NCBI GenBank assembly: GCA_002451695.1
Contig: DKDC01000031.1
Span: forward strand, 137,673-201,672
DNA: 64,000 nucleotides
Reading direction: 5' to 3'
Source: Prevotellaceae bacterium UBA6858
Lineage (GTDB): Bacteria > Bacteroidota > Bacteroidia > Bacteroidales > Bacteroidaceae
The position numbers were made by a program, and so were the translations under genes. Under the pieces are notes generated by a model, which saw nothing but the letters and a program-made list of their open reading frames with translations, was not told the origin of the DNA and searched no databases. The first letter of the stretch is position 1; every line of letters starts with the position of its first letter. This document shows positions 45,897 to 55,075 of this stretch, piece after piece.

Positions 45897-46267
45897 ACTT
45901 CAACGACAGCAAATCAATATACCAGCAAATAGCCACGCGCATTTGCGACGAGATAATGCTTGGCGTTTACGAGGAGGGCGGCAGAATACCCTCTGTGCGC
46001 GACTACGCGTCCCAAATGGAGGTGAACGCAAACACCGCCGTGCGCTCGTACAATTTTCTTGAGCAACTCGGAGTAATCGAAAGCAAGCGCGGGTTGGGCT
46101 TTTTCGTAACTCCCGACAGCCGCAGCATAATCACTGAAGCAAGGAAAAAGGAGTTCTTCTCATCGTTCGTCCCCGACTTTTTCAGGCACATGGATATGCT
46201 CGGGATAGATTTCGGCGAAATAGAAAAGCTCCACGCCGAACGCAAAAACAACAAGCAGGAACAATGA
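45893..46267 (+). CDS. GntR-family repressor, YtrA type
   Basis: A 124-residue regulator: a winged helix-turn-helix (SIYQQIATRICDEIMLGVYEEGGRIPSVRDYASQMEVNANTAVRSYNFLEQLGVIESKRGLGFFV) followed by a short helical tail of about 45 residues. The short tail places it in the YtrA subgroup, which lacks a large ligand domain. It overlaps both neighbours by 4 bases and sits in the middle of the operon it probably controls through the palindrome at 43346-43369. The inducer is not known; YtrA-controlled operons in Firmicutes respond to cell-wall-active agents. Confidence 0.88.
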   Translation: MNFNDSKSIYQQIATRICDEIMLGVYEEGGRIPSVRDYASQMEVNANTAVRSYNFLEQLGVIESKRGLGFFVTPDSRSIITEARKKEFFSSFVPDFFRHMDMLGIDFGEIEKLHAERKNNKQEQ

Positions 46268-46980
46268 TCCACCTGAAAGACATTAACAAGACATACGACA
46301 ACGGCACAAAGCTCCATGTGCTGAAAGGCGTTTCACTCGACATCAACGAAGGTGAGTTCGTCTCTATAATGGGTGCTTCGGGGTCTGGAAAGTCCACGTT
46401 GCTCAACATCATGGGCATACTCGACAACTACGACAGCGGCGACTACACCATTGACGGCGTGGAAATAAAAAACCTCGGCGAAAACCGCGCCGCCGACATC
46501 CGCAACCGCATGATAGGCTTCATATTCCAGTCGTTCAACCTGATTTCGTTCAAAAACGCAATGGAGAATGTTGCACTGCCGCTGATGTATCAGGGCGTGG
46601 GGCGCAAACGCCGCAACGCCCTCGCGCTGGAATATCTCGACCGGCTGGGGCTTAAAGACCACGCCCACCACCTGCCCAACGAACTTTCGGGAGGGCAGAA
46701 GCAAAGGGTGGCGATTGCACGCGCAATGATAACCAAGCCGCGCATAATACTCGCCGACGAGCCTACGGGAGCTTTGGACAGCCGCACATCACTCGAAGTG
46801 ATGCAGCTGTTGAAGAAGCTCAACGAAGAAGGCATGACAATCGTGGTGGTAACCCACGAAAGCGGCGTGGCAAACGTAACAAACAAGATAATCCACCTGA
46901 AAGACGGCGTTATAGAGAACATAGAGGAGAACGTGCGCCACGACGCTTCAATCTTCGGCGCAAACGGACTAATGAAATAG
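46264..46980 (+). CDS. ABC ATPase, MacB/LolD class (YtrE-like)
   Basis: A 238-residue ATPase: Walker A GASGSGKSTLLN, Q-loop GFIFQSFNLISF, signature LSGGQKQRVAIARAM, Walker B IILADEPTGALDS, His in VTHESGVAN. This is the class that drives FtsX-fold mechanotransmission permeases such as MacB. It overlaps the regulator by 4 bases, and its two FtsX permeases follow. Confidence 0.92.
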   Translation: MIHLKDINKTYDNGTKLHVLKGVSLDINEGEFVSIMGASGSGKSTLLNIMGILDNYDSGDYTIDGVEIKNLGENRAADIRNRMIGFIFQSFNLISFKNAMENVALPLMYQGVGRKRRNALALEYLDRLGLKDHAHHLPNELSGGQKQRVAIARAMITKPRIILADEPTGALDSRTSLEVMQLLKKLNEEGMTIVVVTHESGVANVTNKIIHLKDGVIENIEENVRHDASIFGANGLMK

Positions 46981-46985
46981 CAATC

Positions 46986-48248
46986 ATGATAGACACACTG
47001 CAAGAACTGTTTGCAACCCTCAGCCGCTCAAAGCTCCGCACAACGCTCACAGGCATTTCGGTCTCAACGGGAATGTTCCTGCTGATACTTCTGCTTGGGG
47101 CGGGAAACGGAATAATCCACGCGTTCGAGAATATGTCGGGAAACCTGTCGCTCGATGTCATGGAAATCTACGGCGGCATCACTTCCCTGCCCTACCACGG
47201 CATGAAAGAGGGACGGCAAGTCTCGCTCGACAAGCGCGACATAGAGATTGCGGGGCATAATTTCAAAAACCGCGTCAATACGGCAACAGGTGTAATGTCG
47301 CAAGGCGGCGTCACAATCCGCCACGGGCAGCAGAGCGTTTCACGCGACATAAGCGGCGTAACTCCGCAATACCGCGAAATGGACAAGCAAACCGACAGAA
47401 TATCGGCGGGAAGGTTCATAAACGAAATTGACATACGGGGGCGCAGGAAAGTTATAGTTATCTCGCAAAAGGACGCGGACGAACTTTTCGGCTCGTGGCA
47501 CAACGCCGTTGGAAAACTCGTTGACGCGCAAAACGTGGCGTACCGCGTTGTGGGCGTTTACCCCGACATGAGCATGAGCCGCAACCAAGACGTTTTCATG
47601 CCGCTCAACACATTGCAGACTATATACGGCAAAGGCGGCAATTACGACAAGCTCGCTCTTAAGACAAAAGGAATACGCAGCGAGAGCGACGTTGACAATT
47701 TTGCGGCGCAATACCGAAAATTTGCAGGACCTGTGCACCAATACTCGCCCAACGACAAAAACGCCGTGTGGATGTGGAACACAACAACCGGCGCGGAGGA
47801 AAGCGCAAAGGCAATGAACATACTTCACGTTGCGCTGTGGGTTATCGGGCTTCTCACGCTCATAAGCGGCGTTGTGGGCATAAGCAACATAATGCTGATA
47901 ACTGTAAAGGAGCGCACGCACGAGTTCGGAATACGCAAGGCGCTCGGCGCACGCCCGCTTTCAATTCTGAAAGGAGTTATAATAGAGAGCATAGTGGTTA
48001 CGGCAGTTTTCGGCTACATCGGAATGGTTCTCGGGGTTATCGCCACTGAGTACATGAGCGTCATAGGCGGAGACTCGAAAGTTACGCTTGGCGACATGAC
48101 GATGACGGTGTTCTCAAACCCTACGGTTGACTTCTCCATTTGCGTCAAGGCACTTATGGTGATGATTGCCGCCGGAGTTGTCGCAGGGCTAATCCCGGCG
48201 CGGAAAGCCGTAAAGGTAAAACCTATCGAAGCATTAAGGGCGGAATAA
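46986..48248 (+). CDS. MacB-like FtsX-fold permease 1
   Basis: A 420-residue protein with one N-terminal helix (TGISVSTGMFLLILLLGAG), a large periplasmic MacB-type domain (about 40-270, VSRDISGVTPQYREM, GRRKVIVISQKDADELFG) and three C-terminal FtsX helices (VALWVIGLLTLISGVVGISNIML, VTAVFGYIGMVLG, VMIAAGVVAGLIPARKAVKVKPIEALR). The start lies 5 bases after the ATPase stop. It pairs with the next permease, giving a heterodimer on one ATPase. Confidence 0.9.
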   Translation: MIDTLQELFATLSRSKLRTTLTGISVSTGMFLLILLLGAGNGIIHAFENMSGNLSLDVMEIYGGITSLPYHGMKEGRQVSLDKRDIEIAGHNFKNRVNTATGVMSQGGVTIRHGQQSVSRDISGVTPQYREMDKQTDRISAGRFINEIDIRGRRKVIVISQKDADELFGSWHNAVGKLVDAQNVAYRVVGVYPDMSMSRNQDVFMPLNTLQTIYGKGGNYDKLALKTKGIRSESDVDNFAAQYRKFAGPVHQYSPNDKNAVWMWNTTTGAEESAKAMNILHVALWVIGLLTLISGVVGISNIMLITVKERTHEFGIRKALGARPLSILKGVIIESIVVTAVFGYIGMVLGVIATEYMSVIGGDSKVTLGDMTMTVFSNPTVDFSICVKALMVMIAAGVVAGLIPARKAVKVKPIEALRAE

Positions 48249-48249
48249 G

Positions 48250-49530
48250 ATGAAAGCAAAAAACTTTTTCAGCACAATGCGCCAGATGTTCGACAGCGAC
48301 CGCATGGCGGAAGTGGCAAGCGCACTTGCAGGAAACAAGTCGCGCACCATGCTCACGGCGTTCGGCATATTCTGGGGAGTGTTCATGCTCGTGCTGCTGC
48401 TTGGCGGCGGAAAGGGTCTGCAAGGCCTGATGATGTCCCAATTCGGCGGCTTTGCCGAAAACACAGGCGCGATAGCCGCAAGAAACACAACCAAGGCATA
48501 CAAAGGCTACGCCAAAGGGCGCGAGTGGTCTCTAAGCATACGCGATGTGGACGGGCTGCGAAAAAGCGTCAGCGGCATCAGCGTTATCGTGCCTACCGTT
48601 GCAGAATGGGGAGTGCCTGCGAAATATTCAAAGCGCACATGTACGGTGTCCTCTTTCAGGGGAGTTCTTCCCGACCAGCAGAGGATAGAGACGCCCAAGC
48701 TCAAATACGGACGCTACATAAACGACACCGATGTGAGCCAAGGGCGCAAAGTTTGCGTAATAGGCAAGCGTGTGTTCGAGGAGCTGTTTACCAACGGCGA
48801 AAACCCTTGCGGCAAATATATCTGCGTTGACGGCATTTACTACGAAGTTGTGGGGGTGGACATAAGCACAAGCAATGTGGGCATTGCCGGGCAGCCGCAG
48901 GAAAGCGTTATGATTCCCTACAGCGTGATGCGCAACATACGCAACTACGGCGACAAGGTGGACATTATAACCTTCACCGCCAACGGCAACACCACAGTGG
49001 CATCGCTTGAGAAAAGAGTGCGGCAATATCTTTACCGCGCCCATGACGTGCATCCCGGCGACCGCGAGGCGATGGAGTTCTTCAACGCCGAAATGCTTTT
49101 CCAAATGTTCAACAACCTTTTCAGGGGCATAAACATTCTGGTGTGGCTCATCGGTGTCGGCACGGTGGTGAGCGGAGTAATAGGCGTAACCAACATAATG
49201 CTCGTGTCGATACGCGAACGCACGGTAGAGCTGGGCATACGCCGCGCAATAGGCGCGAAACCGCGCGACATACTTGTGCAAATACTCACGGAAAGCGAGA
49301 TTATGACCATAACGGCGGGGATGTCGGGACTTATTGCCGCCGTGGGAATACTCGCGATAGCCGAACCCATCATACAGCAAGGCTCGGGGACTGCCTCAAG
49401 TTTCCAAATACCTTTCAACATTGCCTTCTGCGTAGCCCTTGCCCTGCTCGCGCTCGGGCTGCTGGCGGGAGTTTTCCCCTCATTGAGGGCTTTGGCCATA
49501 AAGCCTGTCGATGCAATGCGCGATGAATAA
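48250..49530 (+). CDS. MacB-like FtsX-fold permease 2
   Basis: A 426-residue paralogue of the preceding permease: an N-terminal helix (ML-TAFGIFWGVFMLVLLLG), a periplasmic domain (about 45-290) and the three-helix FtsX end (VSGVIGVTNIMLVSIRERTVELGIRRAIGA...LRALAIKPVDAMRDE). It begins 1 base after the previous stop. The two genes have diverged clearly in the periplasmic part, so each may contact a different side of the adaptor. Confidence 0.9.
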   Translation: MKAKNFFSTMRQMFDSDRMAEVASALAGNKSRTMLTAFGIFWGVFMLVLLLGGGKGLQGLMMSQFGGFAENTGAIAARNTTKAYKGYAKGREWSLSIRDVDGLRKSVSGISVIVPTVAEWGVPAKYSKRTCTVSSFRGVLPDQQRIETPKLKYGRYINDTDVSQGRKVCVIGKRVFEELFTNGENPCGKYICVDGIYYEVVGVDISTSNVGIAGQPQESVMIPYSVMRNIRNYGDKVDIITFTANGNTTVASLEKRVRQYLYRAHDVHPGDREAMEFFNAEMLFQMFNNLFRGINILVWLIGVGTVVSGVIGVTNIMLVSIRERTVELGIRRAIGAKPRDILVQILTESEIMTITAGMSGLIAAVGILAIAEPIIQQGSGTASSFQIPFNIAFCVALALLALGLLAGVFPSLRALAIKPVDAMRDE

Positions 49531-49565
49531 ACAATAACAATTAACAAGAAACAAACATACAAGTT

Positions 49566-50696
49566 ATGAAACGAACAATAAGAATTGCGGTGGCTTTGCT
49601 GATTGCCGCCGTGTTTGCGGGAACTTTTGTTTACCTGTACCAAAAATCAAAGAAAGCTCCCACGCTCTACGAAGTGGAAACTGCCGCATACGCCGACATT
49701 TCGCGCACCACGGTACTCAACGGAAACATCGAGCCAAGGGACAAGGTTGAGATAAAGCCGCAGATTAACGGCATCATAGCCGAGATTTACAAGCAGCCCG
49801 GCGAAGCTGTGCACACAGGCGACATCATCGCCAAGGTGAAAGTCATCCCCGGAATGGAGGAACTCAACGCCGCCGGCAACCGTGTGCGCGTGGCACGCAT
49901 CAACCTTGAGCAGGCAAATCGCGACTACGACCGCGCCAAAAAACTCTACGATGACAAGCTGATAAGCGCCGAGGAATACGAAAAGGCACAGCAGGATCTT
50001 AAAAAGGCAAAGGAGGAAAGCCGCACCTCGGCCGATGCGCAGCAAATTGTCAAAGAGGGCGTTTCGGCGTCAAACAGCACTTACAGCACCACACTCATAC
50101 GCTCCACAATCAACGGCATAATCCTCGACATCCCTGTCAAGGTGGGAAACTCCGTTATCATGAGCAACACCATGAACGACGGCACTACAATCGCCACAGT
50201 TGCCGACATGAACGACCTTATTTTCAAGGGAACGATAGACGAGACCGAAGTGGGGCTTGTAAGCACGGGGATGCCAATGACCATAACCGTGGGCGCGTTG
50301 CAGGACCACAAGTTCTCGGCGCAGCTTGAGTACATATCGCCCGAAGTGGAGTCGTCAACCAACGGCAGCAGTGCCAACCAGTTCGAGATAAAGGCGGCAG
50401 TGAAGGTTTCGCCCGAGGTGAAAATACGTTCGGGCTACAGCGCAAACGCCGAGATTGAGCTGCAGAAGGCGGCACACGTGGTCTCCGTTCCCGAAGGGTG
50501 CGTGGAGTTCAGCGGCGACACCACCTTTGTTTACGTGCTCACCAAAAACGAGCCGCAGACCTTCGAGCGCCGCAAGGTTACAACAGGCTTGAGCGACGGC
50601 GTTAAGATAGAAATAAAGAGCGGGCTTAAAACCGGCGACAAAGTGAGGGGCAACATAAAGTCCGATGAAGCCGGCAATAACGGCAAAGTGGAATAA
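49566..50696 (+). CDS. Periplasmic adaptor protein (membrane fusion protein)
   Basis: A 376-residue MacA/AcrA-type adaptor: an N-terminal membrane anchor (5-25), lipoyl halves (VEIKPQINGIIAEIYKQPGEAVHTGDIIAKV and LIRSTINGIILDIPVKVGN), an alpha-helical hairpin (about 90-160, rich in Ala, Lys and Glu) and beta-barrel and proximal domains (FKGTIDETEVGLVSTGMPMTI, VPEGCVEF). It links the MacB-like pump to the outer-membrane channel encoded next. Confidence 0.92.
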   Translation: MKRTIRIAVALLIAAVFAGTFVYLYQKSKKAPTLYEVETAAYADISRTTVLNGNIEPRDKVEIKPQINGIIAEIYKQPGEAVHTGDIIAKVKVIPGMEELNAAGNRVRVARINLEQANRDYDRAKKLYDDKLISAEEYEKAQQDLKKAKEESRTSADAQQIVKEGVSASNSTYSTTLIRSTINGIILDIPVKVGNSVIMSNTMNDGTTIATVADMNDLIFKGTIDETEVGLVSTGMPMTITVGALQDHKFSAQLEYISPEVESSTNGSSANQFEIKAAVKVSPEVKIRSGYSANAEIELQKAAHVVSVPEGCVEFSGDTTFVYVLTKNEPQTFERRKVTTGLSDGVKIEIKSGLKTGDKVRGNIKSDEAGNNGKVE

Positions 50697-50699
50697 GCC

Positions 50700-52010
50700 A
50701 TGAAAAAGACCATTGCAATCTTCATCGCGGCGGCAACCTCGCTCTGCGCCCCGGCGCAAAGGGTGATGACCCTCGCACAGTGCATAGACTACGCCGTGTC
50801 GCACAATGTCAACATAAAACGGTATGCCAACAATGTTGAACAGCAGAAAGTGCAGCTGTCAACGGCGCGGAACTCGCGGCTTCCCGACCTCACGGCAGGG
50901 GCTTCGCAGAATTTCAACTTCGGACGCGGACTGAACTCCGAGAACACCTACGTCAACCGCAACACCCAAAGCACGGGCCTCAACCTGCAGACAAGCGTGC
51001 CGCTGCTCACCGGCGGCAGAATACCCAACGAGATTGCCATGAGCCGCCTGAACCTGCAAGCGGCGACAGCCGACCTTGAACACGCCCGCCAGAGCATAGC
51101 CTTGCAGGTGGCGGCCGCATACCTGCAAGCCGTGTATGCCGCCGAGGTGGTTAAGGTGCGGGAGGCGCAGGTGGCTTTCTCAAAAGTTCAGGAAGACCGC
51201 ATCGCCAAACTGTTCAAAGCCGGCAAATCGCCCGAAAGCGACGTGGTGGAAGCCCGCTCGCAAGTGGCGCAGGACGAAATGGGAAGAACGCAGGCAAAGT
51301 GCGACTACAAGCTCGCCATGCTCGACCTTTCCCAGCTTCTCGAACTGCCCTCGCCCGACAGCATCGGAGTGGTTGCGCCCGAGGGCGAGACATCGGCAAC
51401 GCTACCTCCGCTGCCCGACCAGATTTTCGCCCGCGCCGAAGGCATAAAGCCCGAAATTCAGGCGGAGAAGCTGCGTCTGCAAGCTGCGGAAAAGAACATA
51501 CGCATAGCCAAAGCCGCCCTGTACCCCACCCTCTCGCTCGGCGCAGGGCTGTCGTCGCAATACTACAAGACATCGGGCTTCAACGCACCGTCGTTCTCGA
51601 AGCAGCTGAGCGACAACTTCAACAAGTCGATAGGGCTTTCGCTCAACATTCCGATATTCAACCGCCTTGCCACGCGCAACTCCATAAGGCAGGCAAAATT
51701 GCAGCAAAACGAACAGGCGTTGCAGCTTGACGAGACTAAGAAAACCCTGTACAAGGAAATACAGCAGGCATACTACAACGCCGTAAACGCCCAGGCGAAA
51801 TACGAGTCGGCGCTCGCGGCACGCACCGCCGCCGAATCGAACTTCAACATGATGACCGGCAAATTCGAGAACGGACGCGCCAACGCCACCGAGCTTGAAG
51901 AGGCGAAAACAAAACGTGCAAATGCCATAACCTCCACACTACAGGCAAAATACGAATACATCTTGCGAATGAAGATAATAGAGTTTTACGAAGGTAGCAA
52001 GATTGGGTGA
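50700..52010 (+). CDS. TolC-family outer-membrane channel
   Basis: A 436-residue outer-membrane efflux protein with a signal peptide (1-19, ending APAQ). Two OEP repeats are visible: LAQCIDYAVSHNVNIKRYANNVEQQK...LLTGGRIPNEIAMSRLNLQAATADLEHAR, and EIQAEKLRLQAAEKNIRIAKAALYPTLSLGAG...NIPIFNRLATRNSIRQAKLQ, with long coiled helices between. It ends the operon, 3 bases after the adaptor gene, and a terminator follows. With the adaptor and the MacB-like genes it makes a complete tripartite export path. Confidence 0.94.
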   Translation: MKKTIAIFIAAATSLCAPAQRVMTLAQCIDYAVSHNVNIKRYANNVEQQKVQLSTARNSRLPDLTAGASQNFNFGRGLNSENTYVNRNTQSTGLNLQTSVPLLTGGRIPNEIAMSRLNLQAATADLEHARQSIALQVAAAYLQAVYAAEVVKVREAQVAFSKVQEDRIAKLFKAGKSPESDVVEARSQVAQDEMGRTQAKCDYKLAMLDLSQLLELPSPDSIGVVAPEGETSATLPPLPDQIFARAEGIKPEIQAEKLRLQAAEKNIRIAKAALYPTLSLGAGLSSQYYKTSGFNAPSFSKQLSDNFNKSIGLSLNIPIFNRLATRNSIRQAKLQQNEQALQLDETKKTLYKEIQQAYYNAVNAQAKYESALAARTAAESNFNMMTGKFENGRANATELEEAKTKRANAITSTLQAKYEYILRMKIIEFYEGSKIG

Positions 52011-52043
52011 GAAAACACCCCCAACGTTTAATGTTTGGAAAAG

Positions 52044-52079
52044 AAGCCGCGCAGCCAGAATTTGATGCGTGGCTTTTTT
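52044..52079 (+). terminator. Terminator of the efflux operon
   Basis: AAGCCGCGCA pairs with TGCGTGGCTT (one G-U) and is followed by TTTTC. Confidence 0.75.
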
Positions 52080-52111
52080 CATGCCATTTTTTCAATGTTT
52101 CAATAATGTTT

Positions 52112-52495
52112 TTGCATTGTTTGTGCGATGCGGTTCTTTCGGTGGCATACATGGCGTATGCCATACACCATGTAATTGCACAAACAACATATAATCAAAG
52201 AATTGTGCCACCGTAGGGGCGTATTGCATACGCCCTGAATTGCGCGGATTTGCAATGTTGCGGCGGTGTTTGCCAATGTTGTGGTGGCGGTTTGTGGTGC
52301 GGTTTATGCGGTGGTGTACAGGGCGCATGCAATACGCCCCTACAAATGGCACAATACAAAAAATAATTTCCCTTTTCAAAACGCCCCGAAAATTACATTT
52401 GATGTAGGAAAAACTATGTCCTACGTAGGAAAAATTATGTCTGATGTAATTCAAATTATATCAGACCTTTTTCGGGCGTTTGCAAGATGTTGTTT
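52112..52495 (+). repeat. Composite intergenic repeat, copy 10 (forward, longest copy)
   Basis: A clear decayed half-copy at 52112-52200 (GCGGTTCTTTCGGTGGC...CATGGCGTATGCC) precedes REP 1a (52213-52237) and inverted REP 1b (52319-52343). The array runs from about 52391 to 52470, with GTCTGATGTAATT and AATTATATCAGAC as a 13-bp hairpin (one G-T pair) before CTTTTT. Bases 52496-52641 hold no clear gene. Confidence 0.88.
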
Positions 52496-52641
52496 TCCAG
52501 AAAGTTATAAAGAAAAGGATGTTTAAGGCGAGAATGTTGGTTTACAGCGTGTTGCGGATTTTTTGTGGCGTTGGGGCTGGCGTGTCTCCCGGGGCTTGTG
52601 CGTTTTTTTGCCCTGCCTGCCAAAAAAAGCGGCTGACGCGC

Positions 52642-52672
52642 TTTGCCGTATGGCTGATAATGGCTTAATTTG
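52642..52672 (+). promoter_or_regulatory. Promoter of the RHS operon
   Basis: TTTG (52642-52645) and TTAATTTG (52665-52672, one mismatch) with exactly 19 bases between. The -7 box covers the TTG at 52670, which rules that codon out as the start and favours ATG 52697. Confidence 0.6.
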
Positions 52673-52696
52673 CAGAAACGGACAATACACGGCGGC

Positions 52697-55075
52697 ATGA
52701 TGGACAGGCGGAAATCCACACGGGTGTTTCTTCGGCGGAATGCAGCCGCCGGCATACGCCGCACGCCGGCCGCATTTCTTACGGCAGGCTTCCGCACTGC
52801 GGCATATTTTCTGCGGTCTCTGACCCGCGCCGTCTCTTCCGCATTCGCCCTTCCCTTTCTTGCCCCTCTTCTTTCATTCCTCCTTCCGGTTTTCCCTCAT
52901 CGTGCCTCGGGTCAGGACTTGCGTGAGAACTTCGTGCGCTGCGACACTTACCTTGACAGCCTGGGACTGCACAGGACAACTTCGGTGCAGTGGTTCGACG
53001 GTCTTGGCCGCCCTACGGTGTCCGCCACCGACGGACTCGGCGCGGACGGCAGTGTGGCGCGGGTGCTGAGGGAGCATGACGCTCTGGGGCGCACGGTGAG
53101 GGAGTGGCTTCCCGGCATCGACGGCGAGGGCGGCGTGCTTGGGCACGCGGGCGCGGATGCGGTCAGGGGGCTTTCCGTGACTTGCCACGGTGGGGACAGC
53201 GTGCCGTTCACGTCTTATGTGCATGACGCATTCGGGCGCACCGTGTCTGTGCGCGGTCCGGGTCAGGAGTGGGCGGACAGGAATGTGGGGACGGAATACG
53301 GCTTCAACACTGCGGAGGGGCGGCAGGTGAAAAGATACCGCGTGGGAGCAGACGGCGGAGTGTCGGAGGGCGGCGTGTGGGCGGCGGGTACGCTGCGCAG
53401 GGAGAAAACGACCGACGAGGACGGCAGGACGCTCGAGGCGTTCACCGACCCTTGGGGGCGCAGGATACTCGAGCGCAGGGCGGGGGACAACGACACCTAC
53501 TTTGTGTATGACGGCGCGGGACTGCTGCGCTTCGTCCTCACCCCCATGATGCAGGAGGATTGGAATGCGGAACGCCACGCCTACGAGTACAGGTACGACA
53601 GCAACAGGCTGGCGGGCGTAACCGAGCGCGTGCCGTATGTCCCCTACGAGAACGCCTTCGGCTTCAGGAAAGGAGGCGGTGAGGGGGAGAGCTATGAGTA
53701 CAACTCCGACGGTGCGCTGACCAGAGACCCGTACAAGGGCGTGAATATGAATTACAGCCGCTGGGGGACTCCGAAACGCGCCAAGTTTGACAGCGGCAGC
53801 TTCACGGACTGGGAGTACACGGCCGACGGCGTGCGGCTGGGGACATGGTGGCATACGGCAATTACCGGCGCAAGAGGCTTCTCGGCGGAGGCGGAAGAGA
53901 CGCAGACGGAAACACAGGCAGAAAGCCAAACACGGATACAGGCGCAGAACCCAAGCCAAGCGCAGACGGAGACGAAAGGCACGGCAGGAAACAGCGTGGA
54001 AACACCCCAAGTATCGCTGCAGACCGCGCCGATATACGGCTATGTGGAGAACAGCGAGGAGTTTGCGGGGAACTATGTGTTCGAGGACGGAAGGCTTTCG
54101 AAATACCTCTTTGACGGCGGGTACATCGACATAGCCTCGGGGCAGAACACGGCGGCGTACCGCTTCCATGTGCGCGACCATCTGGGCAGCGTGCGCGTTG
54201 TGCTTGACGACGACGGCAACGTTCTTCAGCAGCTGTACTACCACCCGTTCGGGGGCGTTTGGGGCGACGCCGGCACGGACATCGGCCTGCAGCCGTGGAA
54301 GTACAGCGGCAAGGAGTACGACCACCGGGACGGCCTCGACCTGTACGACTACGGCGCGAGGCTCTATGACCCCGCCGCGAGCCGCTGGACAAGCCCCGAC
54401 CCCCTGTGCGAGAAATACTACCATTTGAGTCCGTATGTCTTTTGTCTGAACAATCCGATAAATTGTGTTGATCCTGATGGGAGGGACGGTGTCCTGATAA
54501 TAGACAAGGAGAACCAGGTGATAACAGTCAAGGCCAATTATTATGTCGAGACGGCCAATCGCGGATCGAAAGTAGATCGGTATGTCAGCCAATACTCCCC
54601 GGAAAGCGTCTCCCAAATGAACGCCACCGTAAGCCGCGACCTCAACAAACTTGGGCTGAAGGTGTCAAAGGGCGAATACAAGGGGTACAGCATTTCGTTT
54701 GACCTGACTTTCATTGCAGGGGGGACACAAGCGGAAACAACAAAAAGCGCAGGGAATGACTATTACAACAATGTCCACATAGGCAATTCAATTTACCGTA
54801 CGGATGAAACGGATCCAAGATTCGTACCCAAAGAAGACAGTGAAGGCACAAGAACGTATGGAGGAATATGTGATTTTGGAAATACAATTATGATGAATGT
54901 AAAATACGACACTGCGCAAAACCGGCTTCACGAGATATTCCACACTTTCGGTTTTGAAGATTTTGGAAAAACGGAAAGAGGTGATGGAATAATGCATTAC
55001 CCGCCTCAAACTCCCAATCAAAAAGATGCAAATAAATTGGTTAACAACGGCGTTTTGCCTGTAATGTTCAAATGA
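52697..55075 (+). CDS. RHS-repeat polymorphic toxin-like protein with metzincin-type C-terminal domain
   Basis: A 792-residue protein. Residues about 1-65 are basic then hydrophobic, a probable long export signal ending near HRASGQDL. A DUF6443-like start (ENFVRCDTYLD, VQWFDGLGRPT) leads into degenerate YD/RHS repeats. A Gln/Thr/Glu-rich tract lies near residues 397-440. The RHS core runs from YRFHVRDHLGSVRVVL to CLNNPINCVDPDG (about 485-592). After it the DNA becomes visibly more A/T-rich, and the last 200 residues carry HEIFHTFGFED (His745, Glu746, His749, Gly752, Asp755) plus a Met-turn-like GIMHYP (Met766): the HExxHxxGxxD zinc pattern of metzincin proteases. The next gene overlaps the stop by 4 bases. 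A toxin role is inference; the scaffold is short for an RHS cage. Confidence 0.85.
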   Translation: MMDRRKSTRVFLRRNAAAGIRRTPAAFLTAGFRTAAYFLRSLTRAVSSAFALPFLAPLLSFLLPVFPHRASGQDLRENFVRCDTYLDSLGLHRTTSVQWFDGLGRPTVSATDGLGADGSVARVLREHDALGRTVREWLPGIDGEGGVLGHAGADAVRGLSVTCHGGDSVPFTSYVHDAFGRTVSVRGPGQEWADRNVGTEYGFNTAEGRQVKRYRVGADGGVSEGGVWAAGTLRREKTTDEDGRTLEAFTDPWGRRILERRAGDNDTYFVYDGAGLLRFVLTPMMQEDWNAERHAYEYRYDSNRLAGVTERVPYVPYENAFGFRKGGGEGESYEYNSDGALTRDPYKGVNMNYSRWGTPKRAKFDSGSFTDWEYTADGVRLGTWWHTAITGARGFSAEAEETQTETQAESQTRIQAQNPSQAQTETKGTAGNSVETPQVSLQTAPIYGYVENSEEFAGNYVFEDGRLSKYLFDGGYIDIASGQNTAAYRFHVRDHLGSVRVVLDDDGNVLQQLYYHPFGGVWGDAGTDIGLQPWKYSGKEYDHRDGLDLYDYGARLYDPAASRWTSPDPLCEKYYHLSPYVFCLNNPINCVDPDGRDGVLIIDKENQVITVKANYYVETANRGSKVDRYVSQYSPESVSQMNATVSRDLNKLGLKVSKGEYKGYSISFDLTFIAGGTQAETTKSAGNDYYNNVHIGNSIYRTDETDPRFVPKEDSEGTRTYGGICDFGNTIMMNVKYDTAQNRLHEIFHTFGFEDFGKTERGDGIMHYPPQTPNQKDANKLVNNGVLPVMFK

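Noticed and set aside
52670..52696. TTG start for the RHS gene
   Set aside because: The codon lies inside the predicted -7 promoter box, so it would be before the transcript start; ATG 52697 is used.
52874..54616. A 580-codon open frame on the minus strand
   Set aside because: It lies wholly inside the RHS gene in an antisense frame, has no recognisable domain, and is explained by the high G+C codon pattern of the RHS part.
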